This document shows positions 52,885-64,000 of a stretch of DNA of 64,000 nucleotides, piece after piece. The notes beneath the pieces were generated by a model. The model was not told where the DNA came from. It was given only the letters and a program-made list of their open reading frames with translations, and did no database searches. The translations under genes and the position numbers were made by a program. Location of the stretch: assembly GCA_977006965.1 (NCBI GenBank), contig OZ345359.1:2108001-2172000 (forward strand), read 5' to 3'. Every line of letters begins with the position of its first letter. Position 1 is the stretch's first letter. Source of the stretch: Phymatolithon calcareum. Taxonomy: Eukaryota > Rhodophyta > Florideophyceae > Hapalidiales.

Positions 52885-54987
52885 CATTCCGCCGTAGCTG
52901 CGATTATCGTCGCCAAGCTGAAGACGGTGTGAGATCGTGGCGGTGTGTCGTAAATCGCCCTCGCGGCCGGCTCCGGCGCTGTCCCACACAGCCCTGTGTA
53001 TATCTATTTTTGGCATGTGGTAGATCCCTGATTCGCAGCGGTGCCGGCACAAAGCAACAGCCAATCGACCATCTATAAAGTGCCATACAGTACTGTACTA
53101 CAGGTGGCACCAATGCCACGCACCTCGGGAGCTCCAACAACGCGTTTGGGCCGTGGTCATGCGGCGCTGCAGAAACTTCTAAATTAAAGTTTACTGTACA
53201 ACCCGCTTAGTGCTAAAAAGGCACACACCATGACGAGACGAAGTCCCGCATGTTGCTCCTGTTGGCACACAGCCTTACCGCCCTGTCGTGGTCTACAGTG
53301 CTGGTCATCGGCTGCACGAAAGGGTTTTTTGCAGGCACTCTATGCAAAGAACCTGAGCGCATGGCCCTAACGACGTAGCGAGTTGTCTGAGAGTTACTTT
53401 CCAATTTCAAAGATCTTCGAAAAAACAAAAAAATTAGAATTGAGAAGATACAGCCTTGATAACAGAGAATGCGGACGGACGTTTTTCCGTTGAGGACACA
53501 CTGGTCGAATGAACACGCAAGATTGACAAGTTGAATTGTGCTACGCATCACTCTGCTCGTGAAGAGTAGAATTCCATCGCCGGCTCTGTCCAGTGCGGTT
53601 AAAACCCACGTTCGAGTCGCAATTCAATGTTTTTCCAGAAGACATATCTATTAAAAATAGCCGCGCCTATGTGTCACATCGATATGGATCGTCCTTCACA
53701 TCAGGCTTCAACTCAAGAACTTTTTGGCTACTCGATATGATACTTGTGTTGTCTTTGCGTCAGACACAATAGTGAATGCCATGAATATCTACCAGTCCAG
53801 TGGCTCGCTCGCCGGAATTCTGCAGCCTAGTCTGCAAATCCCCAGGTCGCCTCTCCTTGATGGATAGGCTAGCATGCTCATGTTTGGCTTCAAGTGATTG
53901 GATTCTATCTCATACAAACCTCGGGAATTCCACTTTTCATCACTCTCTGTGGGCCCTTCACCTAATTAAGGGGCGTGGCCTTTGGTTGGCAACTCCCACG
54001 GTTGTCGCAGCGAAGGTATAGAGCATCAGGTGCAATCCGATGTCCTCCAGAAGGTGTGTCTGTATTTATCGACTTTCAATTTATCCTAGTCTTCAAGGAT
54101 ATGAGTGTGATTGCGATGTTTTTGTCAGGTGCGACAGAGCTTCTTGGCTGTGCCAGGTGCCGCTGATTGCCACTAGTCTTGAAATTTGTGTCCCTACAGG
54201 CCTCTCCCAGCAGAGCTCATGGGCGAGCTTGGCCAGCACCTCATTTTGAAGTTAATGACATGACTGCCACAACGTGCAATGCCAGTATCAACCCAGTCGC
54301 ACTGCAAATAGTACACGTAGTACACTGAATTCGATTTTGAACAGACATTGCTTTTGTAGACGCGAGAAAACACGAGCTGCTTTCACGTAACTAACGAAAG
54401 TAAATGTGAGCTTGGACCGATAAATATTTAATAGTTCATCTAAAATTGAGCATTTTCAGCGCTCATATCACTTTCATTAAAATTCAGTTCTATTGGCCAG
54501 ATGATCTTCCAAACCCGGTCAACCTTCAACTTATAAAACCTGATGCGGGAAAAATAAGTTGGAAGCTTAAATTCGATTGTTTATTTTGATGTGATGAGGA
54601 TTTTATAAGTTGTAAATCATTACATTATTCCTCGGAGAGGAGAGAAATATAAGATAGATTTTCTCAAGAATTTGAGAAGGGGAAGAGGAAAAAAAAGTTT
54701 TTTCTCACTTAATTTTTGTGCAGAGGTAAGAACTAAATAAGTTAGTTTTTTCTAATACTTTGAAAACGTGAACAGAAAACGACAACAGTCTGGGCACGGA
54801 CCGCTTTACCATCGTTTCGGTTCGTCGTGGTCCAGTGAAAGAGTCATTTTTGTACTTTATGTGGGAGCTTCCATTGGCAACAAACTTGTACTTTTCAAAA
54901 CGGCGTGTTTTCTCGCGTCTACAAAAACAAGTCGTATGTGTACCGTAAGCCGTGATAACAAATGAAAGTAAAACGTAAGAGTACCAG
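52885..54987. other. gene-poor stretch
   Basis: No supported gene. A tRNA-like segment at 53531-53627 was considered and rejected. Minus-strand frames at 53800-54250 (HELCWERPVGTQISRLVA) look like decayed element protein, family unknown. Confidence 0.4.
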
Positions 54988-55074
54988 TTTGTTTTTTCTC
55001 TTTTAGTTGAAACGGCATTGACCATTAAATGTTCAATGCCGAAGCGGCGGTTTCAACTAAAAAGAGAAAACAAA
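54988..55074. repeat. 87-bp inverted repeat
   Basis: TTTGTTTTTTCTCTTTTAGT and the complement-like ACTAAAAAGAGAAAACAAA flank an inner pair GGCATTGA/TCAATGCC. A few gaps exist. Foldback-like; no gene. Confidence 0.75.
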
Positions 55075-55355
55075 TTTTGAAAAGACGATTCATGGCTAGT
55101 TTTTAGGGATGTGTTCCCCGAAAATGCTCCTCCCCGAAATCGCCCCTTTTCGACCCGATTTCGGGAAGGGAAGTGCCGAACATGAATAAAAAAGAGGGCC
55201 TCGATCGGGCTTATAATAACTATAAATTACAGTGTCATGACAGAGCTTGCCGTTTGTATTGTATTGTATTGTAATCTGCAATTACCCCGAGTGAGGTTAA
55301 CAGCGCTTCGAGGGTCTAAGTTTTCTCCATTCTATCCTATCATTTGAACTATGTA

Positions 55356-57630
55356 CAGTCAATCCTCGTTAAATGGATGACCAATGTGGAACGACTTGAT
55401 ATCCAGCAAACTGAGGATATTCCAGAAATGAATTTGAATCATATGTCTAACGACACATGTGTGCAGCGGAGGAACGTGGTGCCGAACACATTCCGCCAAC
55501 TGAAGTTGGACTAAGAGCGCATTCTTGAAGGCGCAATGCTCGCTCCACATCGCGGAGCGGCACGGGCAACACGGAGCGGCAGTGCACGGACTCACCTTGA
55601 TAACGGGTGCGGCGCTGGAGTAAATATTGGACACGGGGACCGGGTGAGTTCTTTTCACGTGCGAAGACTCCGCCTCGAGCATTAGCGCCGCTCTGGCATC
55701 GACTTTTTCCTCACACTTGAGGCTCCAGGCAATGCCGGTATAACCGAAGTTTCCGTCGACATTACTCCGCCCTTTTATACCTCGACAAGTGATTAACCTG
55801 CACTTTGAGCTCGACGTTTGTACAGAAAAACTTGTTGTCGCGCATGAGGAACCAGGACTCTGTGCTGACGGCGTTAATACCGCCTTGCTCTACAACAGAC
55901 TGCCAACGGCCAGATCGAGTTGAATTATCCGTTTCTTCGCCCGAGATTGAGTAAAGGGATGGGCAGTGCCTGTAGATATCGACATTAAATTTTCAAAAAC
56001 AGAACGTGAGCATTCTAACGGTCATTTTTTCCGAGTACTGCTACAGTAGCTGCGCTCCACGTTGAGATGGCGTCTGCTATATAGCTTTCTATCGGGACTT
56101 ACTGTTCGTCTGTCAGTGTACGTTAGATAACTGCCATGTCAAGATGCCTGCAATCCTCAAATTATTAGACCGCAGGCAGAAAAGTTCTGCTGGATTTGTA
56201 AGTTTCAAAATCGCTGAGATCTCAAGTGTTTTACCCTCCGCGGAGAAAGTAACGATGCTGATGATGAAGCCATTGCGAAAAGCATGCCTTCTCTCCAAGA
56301 TAGGCTGAAAAACTACAGCAATAACGACATCTGGAATGCAGATGAAACTGGAATGTACTATCGGCTTGCGTCCTGTACGACAACAGCTCACGAGCAGATG
56401 AGCGGAAGGAAAAAGGACAAATTGCGCTTGATATATCTATTGTGCGTGAACGCAGATGGAACCGAAAAATTCCCCCGCATGGTGATAGGGAAATCAAAAA
56501 GACCGCGGCGTTTTGAAAGAAAGATTGGACAAGAGCTTGGATTTGACTACTGAAACAATAACACGGCATGGATGCGCAGGACGATATTCTTCTTGTAGCT
56601 TCACCGCTTCGATGAATATATCGGCAGCACTCGCGATCGAAAAGTAATTCTGCTGCTCAACAACTGCAGTGCGCATGGGACGCCCGAGAACTTGCCGGTA
56701 CTCACCAATGGCGAAATTCTTTTTCTACCCGCTAACACCACGTCCAAGCTGCAGACCATGGATGCTGGAATGATTGCATCATTTAAGAAGAGATACCGAA
56801 AAATGCAGTACAATCGGGCGCTCGACTTCATTGCCGCCAACATGAGCAACATTTACGGGGTCGACCAGTTGACGGCCATGCGCTGGACGCGAACGAGATT
56901 CATGCCAAAATTCTTTTCAACTGTTGGAAAAAAACGGGACTGATAACGGAAAGCTCACAATGCATGACGCTGAGCTGTAAAACGTGGGTTGCGATGAAGA
57001 TAGAGACCTGAACAGTTCGTGCCCTCGGTTTCACGTATGTCAATCGAAAGCCTCCTCAATCGCGATAACGATGAACCGTTTGCCGAGGTAGTTTCGATCC
57101 AGAACATGGTTGAGCAGGATGTGGACGTAATGGATAAGACCGCTGACGAAAGCAACGCGCTAGCTGTACACCCTGATGAGGACGAATACGTCGAGCTCCC
57201 TGCCATTGTCGAGAAACTCAAAGCATTGCCAATCACGAAACGGATTCTTCAAGATGAACAATCCGCCGATCGCGGCAATGCGCGCCGTGGTTTATGCCTA
57301 AATGCATACGCGGCGTATGAATATTGTTTCAATGAAACAGCGTCGAATTACTGATTATTTCATTAAAAATAGTGCGGTGGAATAAAGACAGGTTAACTGT
57401 ACTCCACATGTGTACAAGTGGACAATATACGCAGTGCGTCCGTATCAAAATATTAAACAATTTTCAATCATATTTCTTTGCCAGGGTCTGGGAAATTATT
57501 CTCAAATAGAGTATTCCACACACCTTAAAAATCGTTAAATTTCGGCGTATCCTATTTCTGTTCATCTAATTCATATCCGGGAAAGTGAGGATATTCTTAT
57601 TTCGAGGATCCATTTATCGAGGATTGACTG
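55356..57630 (+). mobile_element. pogo/Tigger-like DNA transposon with TIRs
   Basis: The left end CAGTCAATCCTCGTTAAATG (55356) and the right end, read on the minus strand, CAGTCAATCCTCGATAAATG (from 57630), are terminal inverted repeats, 22 of 23 matching. A TA precedes the left end (the expected TA target; at the right it is CA). It carries a decayed transposase. It interrupts the 3' UTR of LINE family B, whose two halves rejoin by comparison with 6640-6757. Confidence 0.9.
56060..57378 (+). pseudogene. pogo/Tigger DDE transposase, inactive
   Basis: Homology runs from WICKFQNR and GESNDADDEAI through DIWNADETGMYYRL (first Asp, 56341), LLCVNADGTEKFPRMVIGKS, VILLLNNCSAHGTPENL, EILFLPANTTSKLQTMDAGM (third Asp, 56761) and IASFKKRYRKMQ. 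The middle catalytic Asp of the LLLDNCSAH motif is Asn here (AAC 56659-56661). Stops at 56551 and 56596 and later shifts also break the frame. The C-terminal QRRITDYF (57338-57361) matches the known C-terminal PCNA-binding end of pogo-type transposases. Upstream, 55380-56050, I could not identify the DNA-binding domain. Confidence 0.85.
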
Positions 57631-58690
57631 CAGAGCTGTTTGTACGTTTAGGTGGGGCACGATTCCGGGGTTGGTTTGGCGCACTAGAGTTGCACTTGGC
57701 GGACCGTGCGGTGCTCGTTCATGCGGAGTATCGCTGATCTCTGGCGCGCAGGCTGACATCGAATGAGGGCTCTTGAGCCTCGTCTTCGACTGTTGGACCA
57801 GATATCTTGGATAGCATTCTGGACTAAGTTGAATTCAATTTTCTTCTGACTTTTTGGTCATCTTCCAAGACTCGCATCCGTAGCGAAGAGTGAATCCACG
57901 CAGCAGCCGAAGAGGCGGAGTCGGAGTTTTGTCGCGAGTTTGCGTCTGTTATTTGCCGCTTTAAATAGTTAAAACGGGACCAAGCCAGTGTAGCGCGATT
58001 TACTACGGGTACCAGCGGGTCTCCGTCTGCGGAGTACATAACTCCAAGGTAGTTATAGTGCAGAACGTTCGTCACCTCTTCTTCTCTGATGTGTACGTAT
58101 TTTTGTATCTCTTCTTCCGCCCTTTTTGCCTCTCGGACCAGTCTCTTGAAAGGGAAGTGGCATTCGGTCTCGCATGTGTCACGCGTTCCCACTGCTCGTC
58201 TATTAGCCTGGGGGGCTCCCGGGGCTTACCATCAAAATATCCGACGGAGACGCGCATCCGCTGTCGGTCGTTTACTTTCGCGAGAGTGCACAGGTGCCAA
58301 TCGAATCGACTTGGTGATCTAATTTCCGGATTGCAATCGTAGTACCATGCGAGGGGCAGACGGAAGAATTTTCATTGGTGACGGACGTGGGTGTCTTGCA
58401 GTTTAGCCGGTGGTGAATAGCCAAGGAGATTGTGTACGGAAACTTCCTGTCGCAGTTGTCGCATTCGAGTTAAAATCTATTCGGTTGACATCATCTTCCG
58501 TTGTACGCGATACTCTCTGTGCTTTTTACACGGGCTGTGAAAAGCTCTTAGGGATGGATATGGTCCGTCCTGTCTCAGATTTTGCTTCTGAGCTTAGTCT
58601 AGATAGTCTCTCTGAGGCGGTAGCGTGTGGCGTCTAACGCCACTATCATACTCCTATACAAATAGCTCCCTTCAAGTTGTCATTACAGCT

Positions 58691-58830
58691 TGAATTTCAG
58701 CAAGCCCTAACAGATAGCATTACAAGTCATTACAGTACCGAAGGTTTCGATGCGTACTTACACTATGAATTTACAGCAATCCCTTACAGATAGCATTACA
58801 AGTCAATACAGTACGGTAGGCTTCGATGCG
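58691..58830 (+). repeat. two 65-bp direct repeats, 75-bp period
   Basis: Both units contain ACAGATAGCATTACAAGTCA and GCTTCGATGCG or GTTTCGATGCG with about 85 percent identity. Further TTACA words follow to 58920, as does a GC-rich palindromic stretch (GCGGCGCCTACGGCGGGC). They lie between the RT core and the tail of LINE B and look foreign to it. Confidence 0.7.
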
Positions 58831-60760
58831 CAATGAAGGATCACCAAGGCCAAACCCTAAAACCCCTGCTTCCAGCTTCTTTACAGTGCTTACATTTGCT
58901 TACACTGTAATCATTACAGCGGCGCCTACGGCGGGCTAGGAAGCTGCGAAGCGGCTTCCAGATTCTTTCATTGATCCATTTCTCATATTGCCAAGTCATC
59001 CTTTCATCCAATTCTTTTTCTATAAAGGTCCCCCGCGAAGCGGCACCCTCGGCGTTTTGCCAGGGAACAACCCGACCACAGCCAGTGTGCCAAACTTGTA
59101 CGTTTAACACCCCACACAGCGGCATTTTGATCCAGCTGACCGACGTCGTCGGCGTATAGGAGCCTGTTAATTCAGAGCAAGGATGTCACGCTCACACTAC
59201 CATTTGCGGCAGTGTGTGTCGAAAAATCCGGTCGAGCACAACGGTGAAGCACGTGGTGCTCAATACGTCCCCTTGAAGCATGCCTCGTTCGATTCTGATA
59301 TTCCTTCAGTACACTCGTACACCACTCTTAATCGAACTGTAGCTTTTGCTGTGTCGTATGTGAGCTAAAAAAGTCGAAAATACTTTTCTCAGTAACCGAA
59401 GCTGCGCAGTGATGACAGTAGGAAATTGTGGCTGTATGCTATGACCGCCGAGCGTCCCTGCTAGAGTAGCCAGTGTACTGTCCAAGCGAGTGCGCACGTG
59501 TTTTCACGGCAGCCACGAGTGAGTCTGAAACCCGCCTGTGTGTCGTGCAGAAGTGACTCGATAAACGGTACTATGCGATGTACGAGGCATATATAGAACA
59601 CCTTGAACTCATGGAGGAGGCATAATGCCCTTTCGTTTCTCCTGTGGTTTTTGTTGCCTTTTTATACACTATATGCATTATTATGAGCGCCATGTCTTTT
59701 AACATCTGTTAGGTGGCACAGATTTCGGCCACAAGAGAGCATGGTGCGTGCTTCAAGTCTTGGAAAACCTGCAAAGGGATACCAATATTCTGGCAGCTCG
59801 ATGGCACATCGATACCGTCGTGTTTCGCAAACTTCTGCTCTATGAAGCGGGCCCACTCTTCCGTCGCAGCCTAAGCAGTCGTTACAATATGCCATTGATG
59901 AGGGTTTCTTGGATCTGTTCTTCGACTTTCTGGCCGTGAAGAGTTATTTCATTCGTGGCACACCGGAATGATCACTTATTGAGTTCGCCACCTGTATTTG
60001 CCGCATAGGGACCGCTCGCGATATTGAAATCGACATGAGCGACTGATTTTACAAATTAGCTCCTTGCATTTTAACGAGTTACAGCGTGCGGGAAGAGGTC
60101 GTACAAGGTCTTCCCCCAGGTGGGTGGGTGACTTTAGGAAGACCTTCTGATGCGGTGTGTATCGCGCCTTTCAGGAGCACCCACTTCCCGCCGATTTTTT
60201 CGCTTTGGCAGCGGCTTCAAGTGCGGCACAGACACGTTTCTTGCGTGCTGATAGACTTGGCGCGGCTATGCAGTGTCAGAAAACGACTGCTATATACCAT
60301 GGCCGTATTTACCGTGGCCGAAACGAAGAATTCTTGGGCCCCGCTTGACCGTACATGACCGGATTTATGAAGACCATTGTTTAGGGACTATAACTTAGTT
60401 TATTTGCGAAGGTGCGAGAATTGGGACTTATTGATGTATATGCACTGTGCATGGCGTCCAGCGGGTTGAACGTAGGTCGATAGTTCCCTAAGGTGGTACT
60501 TGTCCATTAATTTTTCAGGTTTCACTCCAACCTGGTCGGCTCTTGTGTGCATAGAGCAACGTTCGACCAGCCTTTCACTGCGCGCGTGCCGCTGCAGTCT
60601 TGAATTGAAATCTCCAAGGCGGATGACCGCATCCCTGTCGGAGACTTGTTCCAAGAGTCTATTTAGCTAACAGTATGTGCCCAATTGTGCTGGATCTGTG
60701 CGTCCTTTACACAGCACGTGTACTTATGTGACGAACACGTTGATGTTGTGCAATGAAATT

Positions 60761-63139
60761 ATCTCAAAGGATCCTACACCTTGTGGAGAGTGCTTTGTAC
60801 TTGACCGGGACTTATCGGGTTCCCGGCGGTAGCTCTGTTACGTGCTGTGAGGCAGACCAACGCGCATCGTGCGTTGAGGCTGGTCGTAAAGCCACACACA
60901 ATCGGAGTGGGCGCGTAGAAATAGTACGAGACTTGGTACTGAGTGAACGGAGCTAGGCTCAATATGCGGCGGAACGAATCTCACGTCAGGCGGTGCAATG
61001 CACAACGACAATCGGTCAGCAACGTAGGCTTCGCGATGCTCTATGGCTGTGAGTGCGGTACCTATAAACAATAAAAAAATATCCAACGAGACTGAGGCCT
61101 AATCCTGAATGGATTTAACTGCCCCAGCGGGGATTGACGGTGCTATGTCCACAGGCTCTCGTCACAATGTGAGGCAAGAGGACATGCAGAAGCAGCCAGT
61201 CAAGAGCTAACTCGACGTCCGAGATAAGACGGTCAAGATCTTGATACTGGTTACCCCTTTAGTGAAGCGTCGTGCCGTCCGAGCGCCTAAGATACAAGGG
61301 CTAACTTCTATCATAATATATCGTTAATTACAGAGGTAGGAAAATAAGTCTGCGCTTGCAGAGTGCAATTATTAAGTGATACACGTGGCATATGCCGGGC
61401 ATGGTTTGATTTGGTAATGGTCCTCGGGCCCGAAAATATCCCGTAGACCGCTAGAGTGGCCCGCTCCATGGGACACCGAAAATAGTTTGCACCTCACGGC
61501 TCCCCCTCCAGACGCGGGAACTCTGCCAAAGGTCGAAGGCCGTCAGCACGCACTACACCATTGCATGTGCAACCCATCTGCGCCGATTTTTCTCATGGAA
61601 CATCGAGCATTTCTGCCCTTTCTCTACCATCATAATGAGTCTGGCCGAGAGCGCGAGGGAGGATGTCGCCAAATCCCACAGCGCAGCGAGTGCTGTGGTT
61701 GATGAGCCTGACTATGGCGGCGTCGTCCTTGACGAGGGGTATCCCCTTCGGCCTTCACCCAGTGTTCACGAGGCTTGTCGCGCACTGTGCCACGAGATTA
61801 GTTAAGGGCCAAGGGCCGAGATGTGAAAGGCCATGCCGGCCTCTTTGCATTCGCACCGTGGATGTGTGCGCATGCTGCACGGGATGAGCGATTCCTGGTC
61901 TATAATGCCGATTAAGTGTATATTTTGCATGGAGCGTTACCGATATCCACATTCATGACGCCAGATTAGCAGACAAACGCTTCAATTGACCAGAAAAGCT
62001 GCACCGGCGTCCTGGAGAACATATTTGTCAAGCCCGTGGTCGTCATTCCACTCATATGGGATTGATAAGAGCGATATCGCGATAAGGCTCCTGTGCCCCT
62101 CACGTCCAGATTCGACACTTGGGCCTATCGCACCTAAAACGAAGAGGATGTGGGCGACTGACTGTCCGCGATGAAGAAGCTCCTTTGTACTGAGTGGCGG
62201 GGACGTCTAGACGTCGACCAAAGGGCACTTCCGTGGGAACGTGCATTACTTCCGCGGAATTTCCTCTAGCCAAAGAAGTCCGGGATTCCGTTTTACGGGA
62301 AAGTGCGCAATGACCGTCGATGGCGCTCCGTGTATGGTGTGCTGGTCCCATACCAACTCGCTGAGATCGAAGGTGTTTGGAATCGCTATGTTCCGTTCTT
62401 GAACCTGCCCATCCCCACCTGGTGTCGGGAAAACCTGGAAATGCAAAATTTTCTGGGTCGAGTTGGACCCCACGAATACATACAACGCGTTCAATACGTT
62501 CGAATACGTGGAAAATCGCTAAGCGACAATGGCGCAGGTAATGTGCCGAGGTCAGCCGTAACGTAGAACAATGGCCCGGATAATGTGCCGAAGCTCAAAG
62601 CGCGGATGTGATGATAGTTTGAGGTAGTGCCGGACTCGTCATATATTGGCGCCCAACTCTGGGTGTGGAGACAAGCGCTGGAGCGCAGATCTGGAGATCG
62701 GTGCAGAGAAAACTCTTGATGAGCTCTAGGGTAGCGCTTGGCTATCCAAGGAGGAGACTTGTGATGGGCCCGATCGCCCTTTCGAAGACTCTCCACGTGA
62801 AGACAAGGTTGCTTGTTTAGTGAACCACGCAAAGGTGGAGCCTATATGGCTTGCGATAGCCGTCGACGGTAACGTGGCACTATTGCAATGCTACCTCGCT
62901 AGCCCTGCAGTAAGGAGAGTATGACACTTGACGCAATAAAAATCGAGGAAATTCGCTGCATGGACCGAAAAAGATGGTCAAGGTCGCTAAATCGGCACCC
63001 TTGCAAAAACTACTACTCGCTATGATATGAGCTAGACAGCCGCTTAGCATTACACTATTCATCTGCTACGCAAAGTACTCTGCACATAGTCGCATACGAC
63101 TGCTAAGCTAACTCATAACGCTCTCGCCCGAACCGTCTG
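60761..63139. other. gene-poor, probable upstream LINE and other debris
   Basis: Only short ORFs without recognised domains. It may include the 5' part of LINE B. Confidence 0.35.
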
Positions 63140-63866
63140 AAGTCATAGAGAAAGAAGGAGCTCGTGCTAAGGGTGAAAGACTACCATGGAGCAAACTTTG
63201 ACGACGTTATCAACCTCGTAATCGCCCACAACACGTCTATTGGCAAAGTACATCGACGGGCAAGTTCCTGGCGCCTTACTGCTACAAGAAGCACCAGGAA
63301 AAAGTCCTTCGAGCGGAGAAGCCGCTTGTGGAGCCGGAGGTCATCGAAAATGACATGCTGAGGTGTGTTTTTGGCGGCGAAGTGACACCATTCCACGCGG
63401 TAGTTAACAGCGACTAGAGCGCTACATGCTCTTGTCACCATTTTGAAGAGCACAGCGGTCATATAGCCACGTCGTCGCTGCACTTTTGTACGATTCTAGA
63501 AGCTTGGCAGAGCATCGGTTCGCGTTCGACCCGTGAAACAAGAACTGGTTTGGGGACGCATGGCGAGGACAGCACCACTCGTGTTGCAGTCATTGGTGAC
63601 TAGCTAATACAGGATGATTTGGTGCCATTTGACGCTGTCGAGCGCAAGAGGCCGTACTTGCTGTTCGAAATGAGGGCCCGGCAATGCTCCTCGTGTGGGG
63701 AGCACTGGTCACTTCTCGCAGACATGCGCCAGGCCGAACATCCACAATATTGTTGAGGCGAAGCGAAAACTCATCGATAATGCGTCTCAGTCCATGATAA
63801 TTGACCTCACCGCTTGCGATGGCGGAGATGCTACTTGCGACAAGGAACTAAAGCATAGAGAGTAGC
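63140..63866 (+). pseudogene. retroelement gag-like ORF with broken zinc knuckle
   Basis: A frame at 63164-63361 (DYHGANFDDVINLVIAHNTS) looks gag-like. At about 63676-63730 a CCHC zinc knuckle is split by a one-base shift: RQCSSCGE in one frame and STGHFSQTCARP in the next, giving C-x2-C-x4-H-x4-C when joined. The latter frame continues to KLIDNASQSMIIDLT and stops at 63866. Followed by an A/T-rich stretch and the 70-bp repeat that also occurs at 21244. Confidence 0.5.
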
Positions 63867-63930
63867 GCACGAAATAATTTTTCATTTTTTTGGGAAGTTT
63901 ATATTTATGGAGTGCTCTGTGTAGCATAAT

Positions 63931-64000
63931 GAGTAGTAGTTTTTGCAAGTGGTGCCGATTTAGAGAATTTTGTCACCTTTTTCGGTCCATGAAGCGAATT
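63931..64000 (+). repeat. dispersed 70-bp repeat, second copy
   Basis: GTAGTAGTTTTTGCAAGTGG and TTTTTCGGTCCATGAAGCGA match 21244-21313 in the same orientation; it runs off the window edge. Confidence 0.7.

Larger units (their letters stand above)
55256..60760 (-). mobile_element. LINE family B, long decayed copy (copy 2), split by a pogo element
   Basis: Read on the minus strand: endonuclease part (60760-60400) with DAVIRLGDFNSRL and ELSTYVQPAGRHAQCIYINK; RT at about 59570-59130 with QAGFRLTRGCRENTCALAWT, AKATVR, ERGMLQGDVLSTTCF and the catalytic LLYADDVGQLD (YADD codons at 59145-59156); after a foreign-looking 500 bp, the tail at 58330-57640 with MRVSVGYFDGKP, LHYNYLGVMYSADGDPLVP, RATLAWSRF and ILRMNEHRTVRQ. 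The 3' UTR resumes beyond the pogo element (55355-55256) and ends in a (TACAA)n tail. Many stops and shifts: inactive. Confidence 0.8.

Noticed and set aside
53531-53627. tRNA-like segment with complementary ends (TTGAATTG/CAATTCAA) and a TTCGAGTC B-box-like word
   Set aside because: No A box, no foldable T or anticodon arm; 97 nt does not fit a class I or II cloverleaf.

Overview
The window looks like nuclear DNA of a TE-rich eukaryote with few introns. A florideophyte red alga such as Chondrus crispus is my best guess (inference only). The support is a tRNA-Ser gene without encoded CCA, one gene with a recoverable 106-nt GT-AG intron, long intron-free ORFs on both strands, and many decayed retrotransposons, Helitrons and TIR elements between few host genes.

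Layout. 0-1.3 kb: 3' part of a C2H2 zinc-finger gene. 1.3-10.3 kb: gene-poor, with foldback repeats and remnants of two LINE families (B at 5.8-6.8 kb, A at 7.3-8.0 kb and 9.6 kb). 10.3-20.9 kb: three copies of a roughly 1.95-kb TIR transposon; the first two bracket an NLR-type gene (helical N-terminus, NB-ARC, 11 WD40 repeats) cut by one in-frame TAA. 21-30.7 kb: two inverted copies of an APH-like kinase gene, both broken, then two internally deleted Helitrons. 30.7-32.5 kb: a strand-asymmetric, pyrimidine-rich repeat block. 34-38 kb: two loci pairing a small Cys/Trp-Pro motif with Ser/Gly-rich tails. 38-43 kb: an orphan ORF, a 203-bp foldback, retroelement debris and a third Gly-rich ORF.

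The host-gene island is 43.9-52.9 kb: an HI0933/YhiN-type flavoprotein (two exons), convergent with an 860-aa PIP-box protein, then tRNA-Ser(AGA), a possible SMP-domain protein and a secreted Cys-rich orphan. 53-64 kb is again mobile DNA: a long LINE (endonuclease, RT with YADD, C-terminal part) on the minus strand, with a complete pogo/Tigger-like element inserted in its 3' UTR, and a retroelement gag with a zinc knuckle at the right edge.

Most interesting signals: the stop-split NLR-WD40 gene between direct transposon copies; the Cys-motif/Gly-rich family, whose two members also carry an in-frame TAA at the module boundary; the undescribed-looking TIR transposon family; and clean insertion histories (pogo in LINE, and a 45-bp LINE insertion with a 14-bp target duplication). 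No CRISPR array or prokaryotic operon is present.
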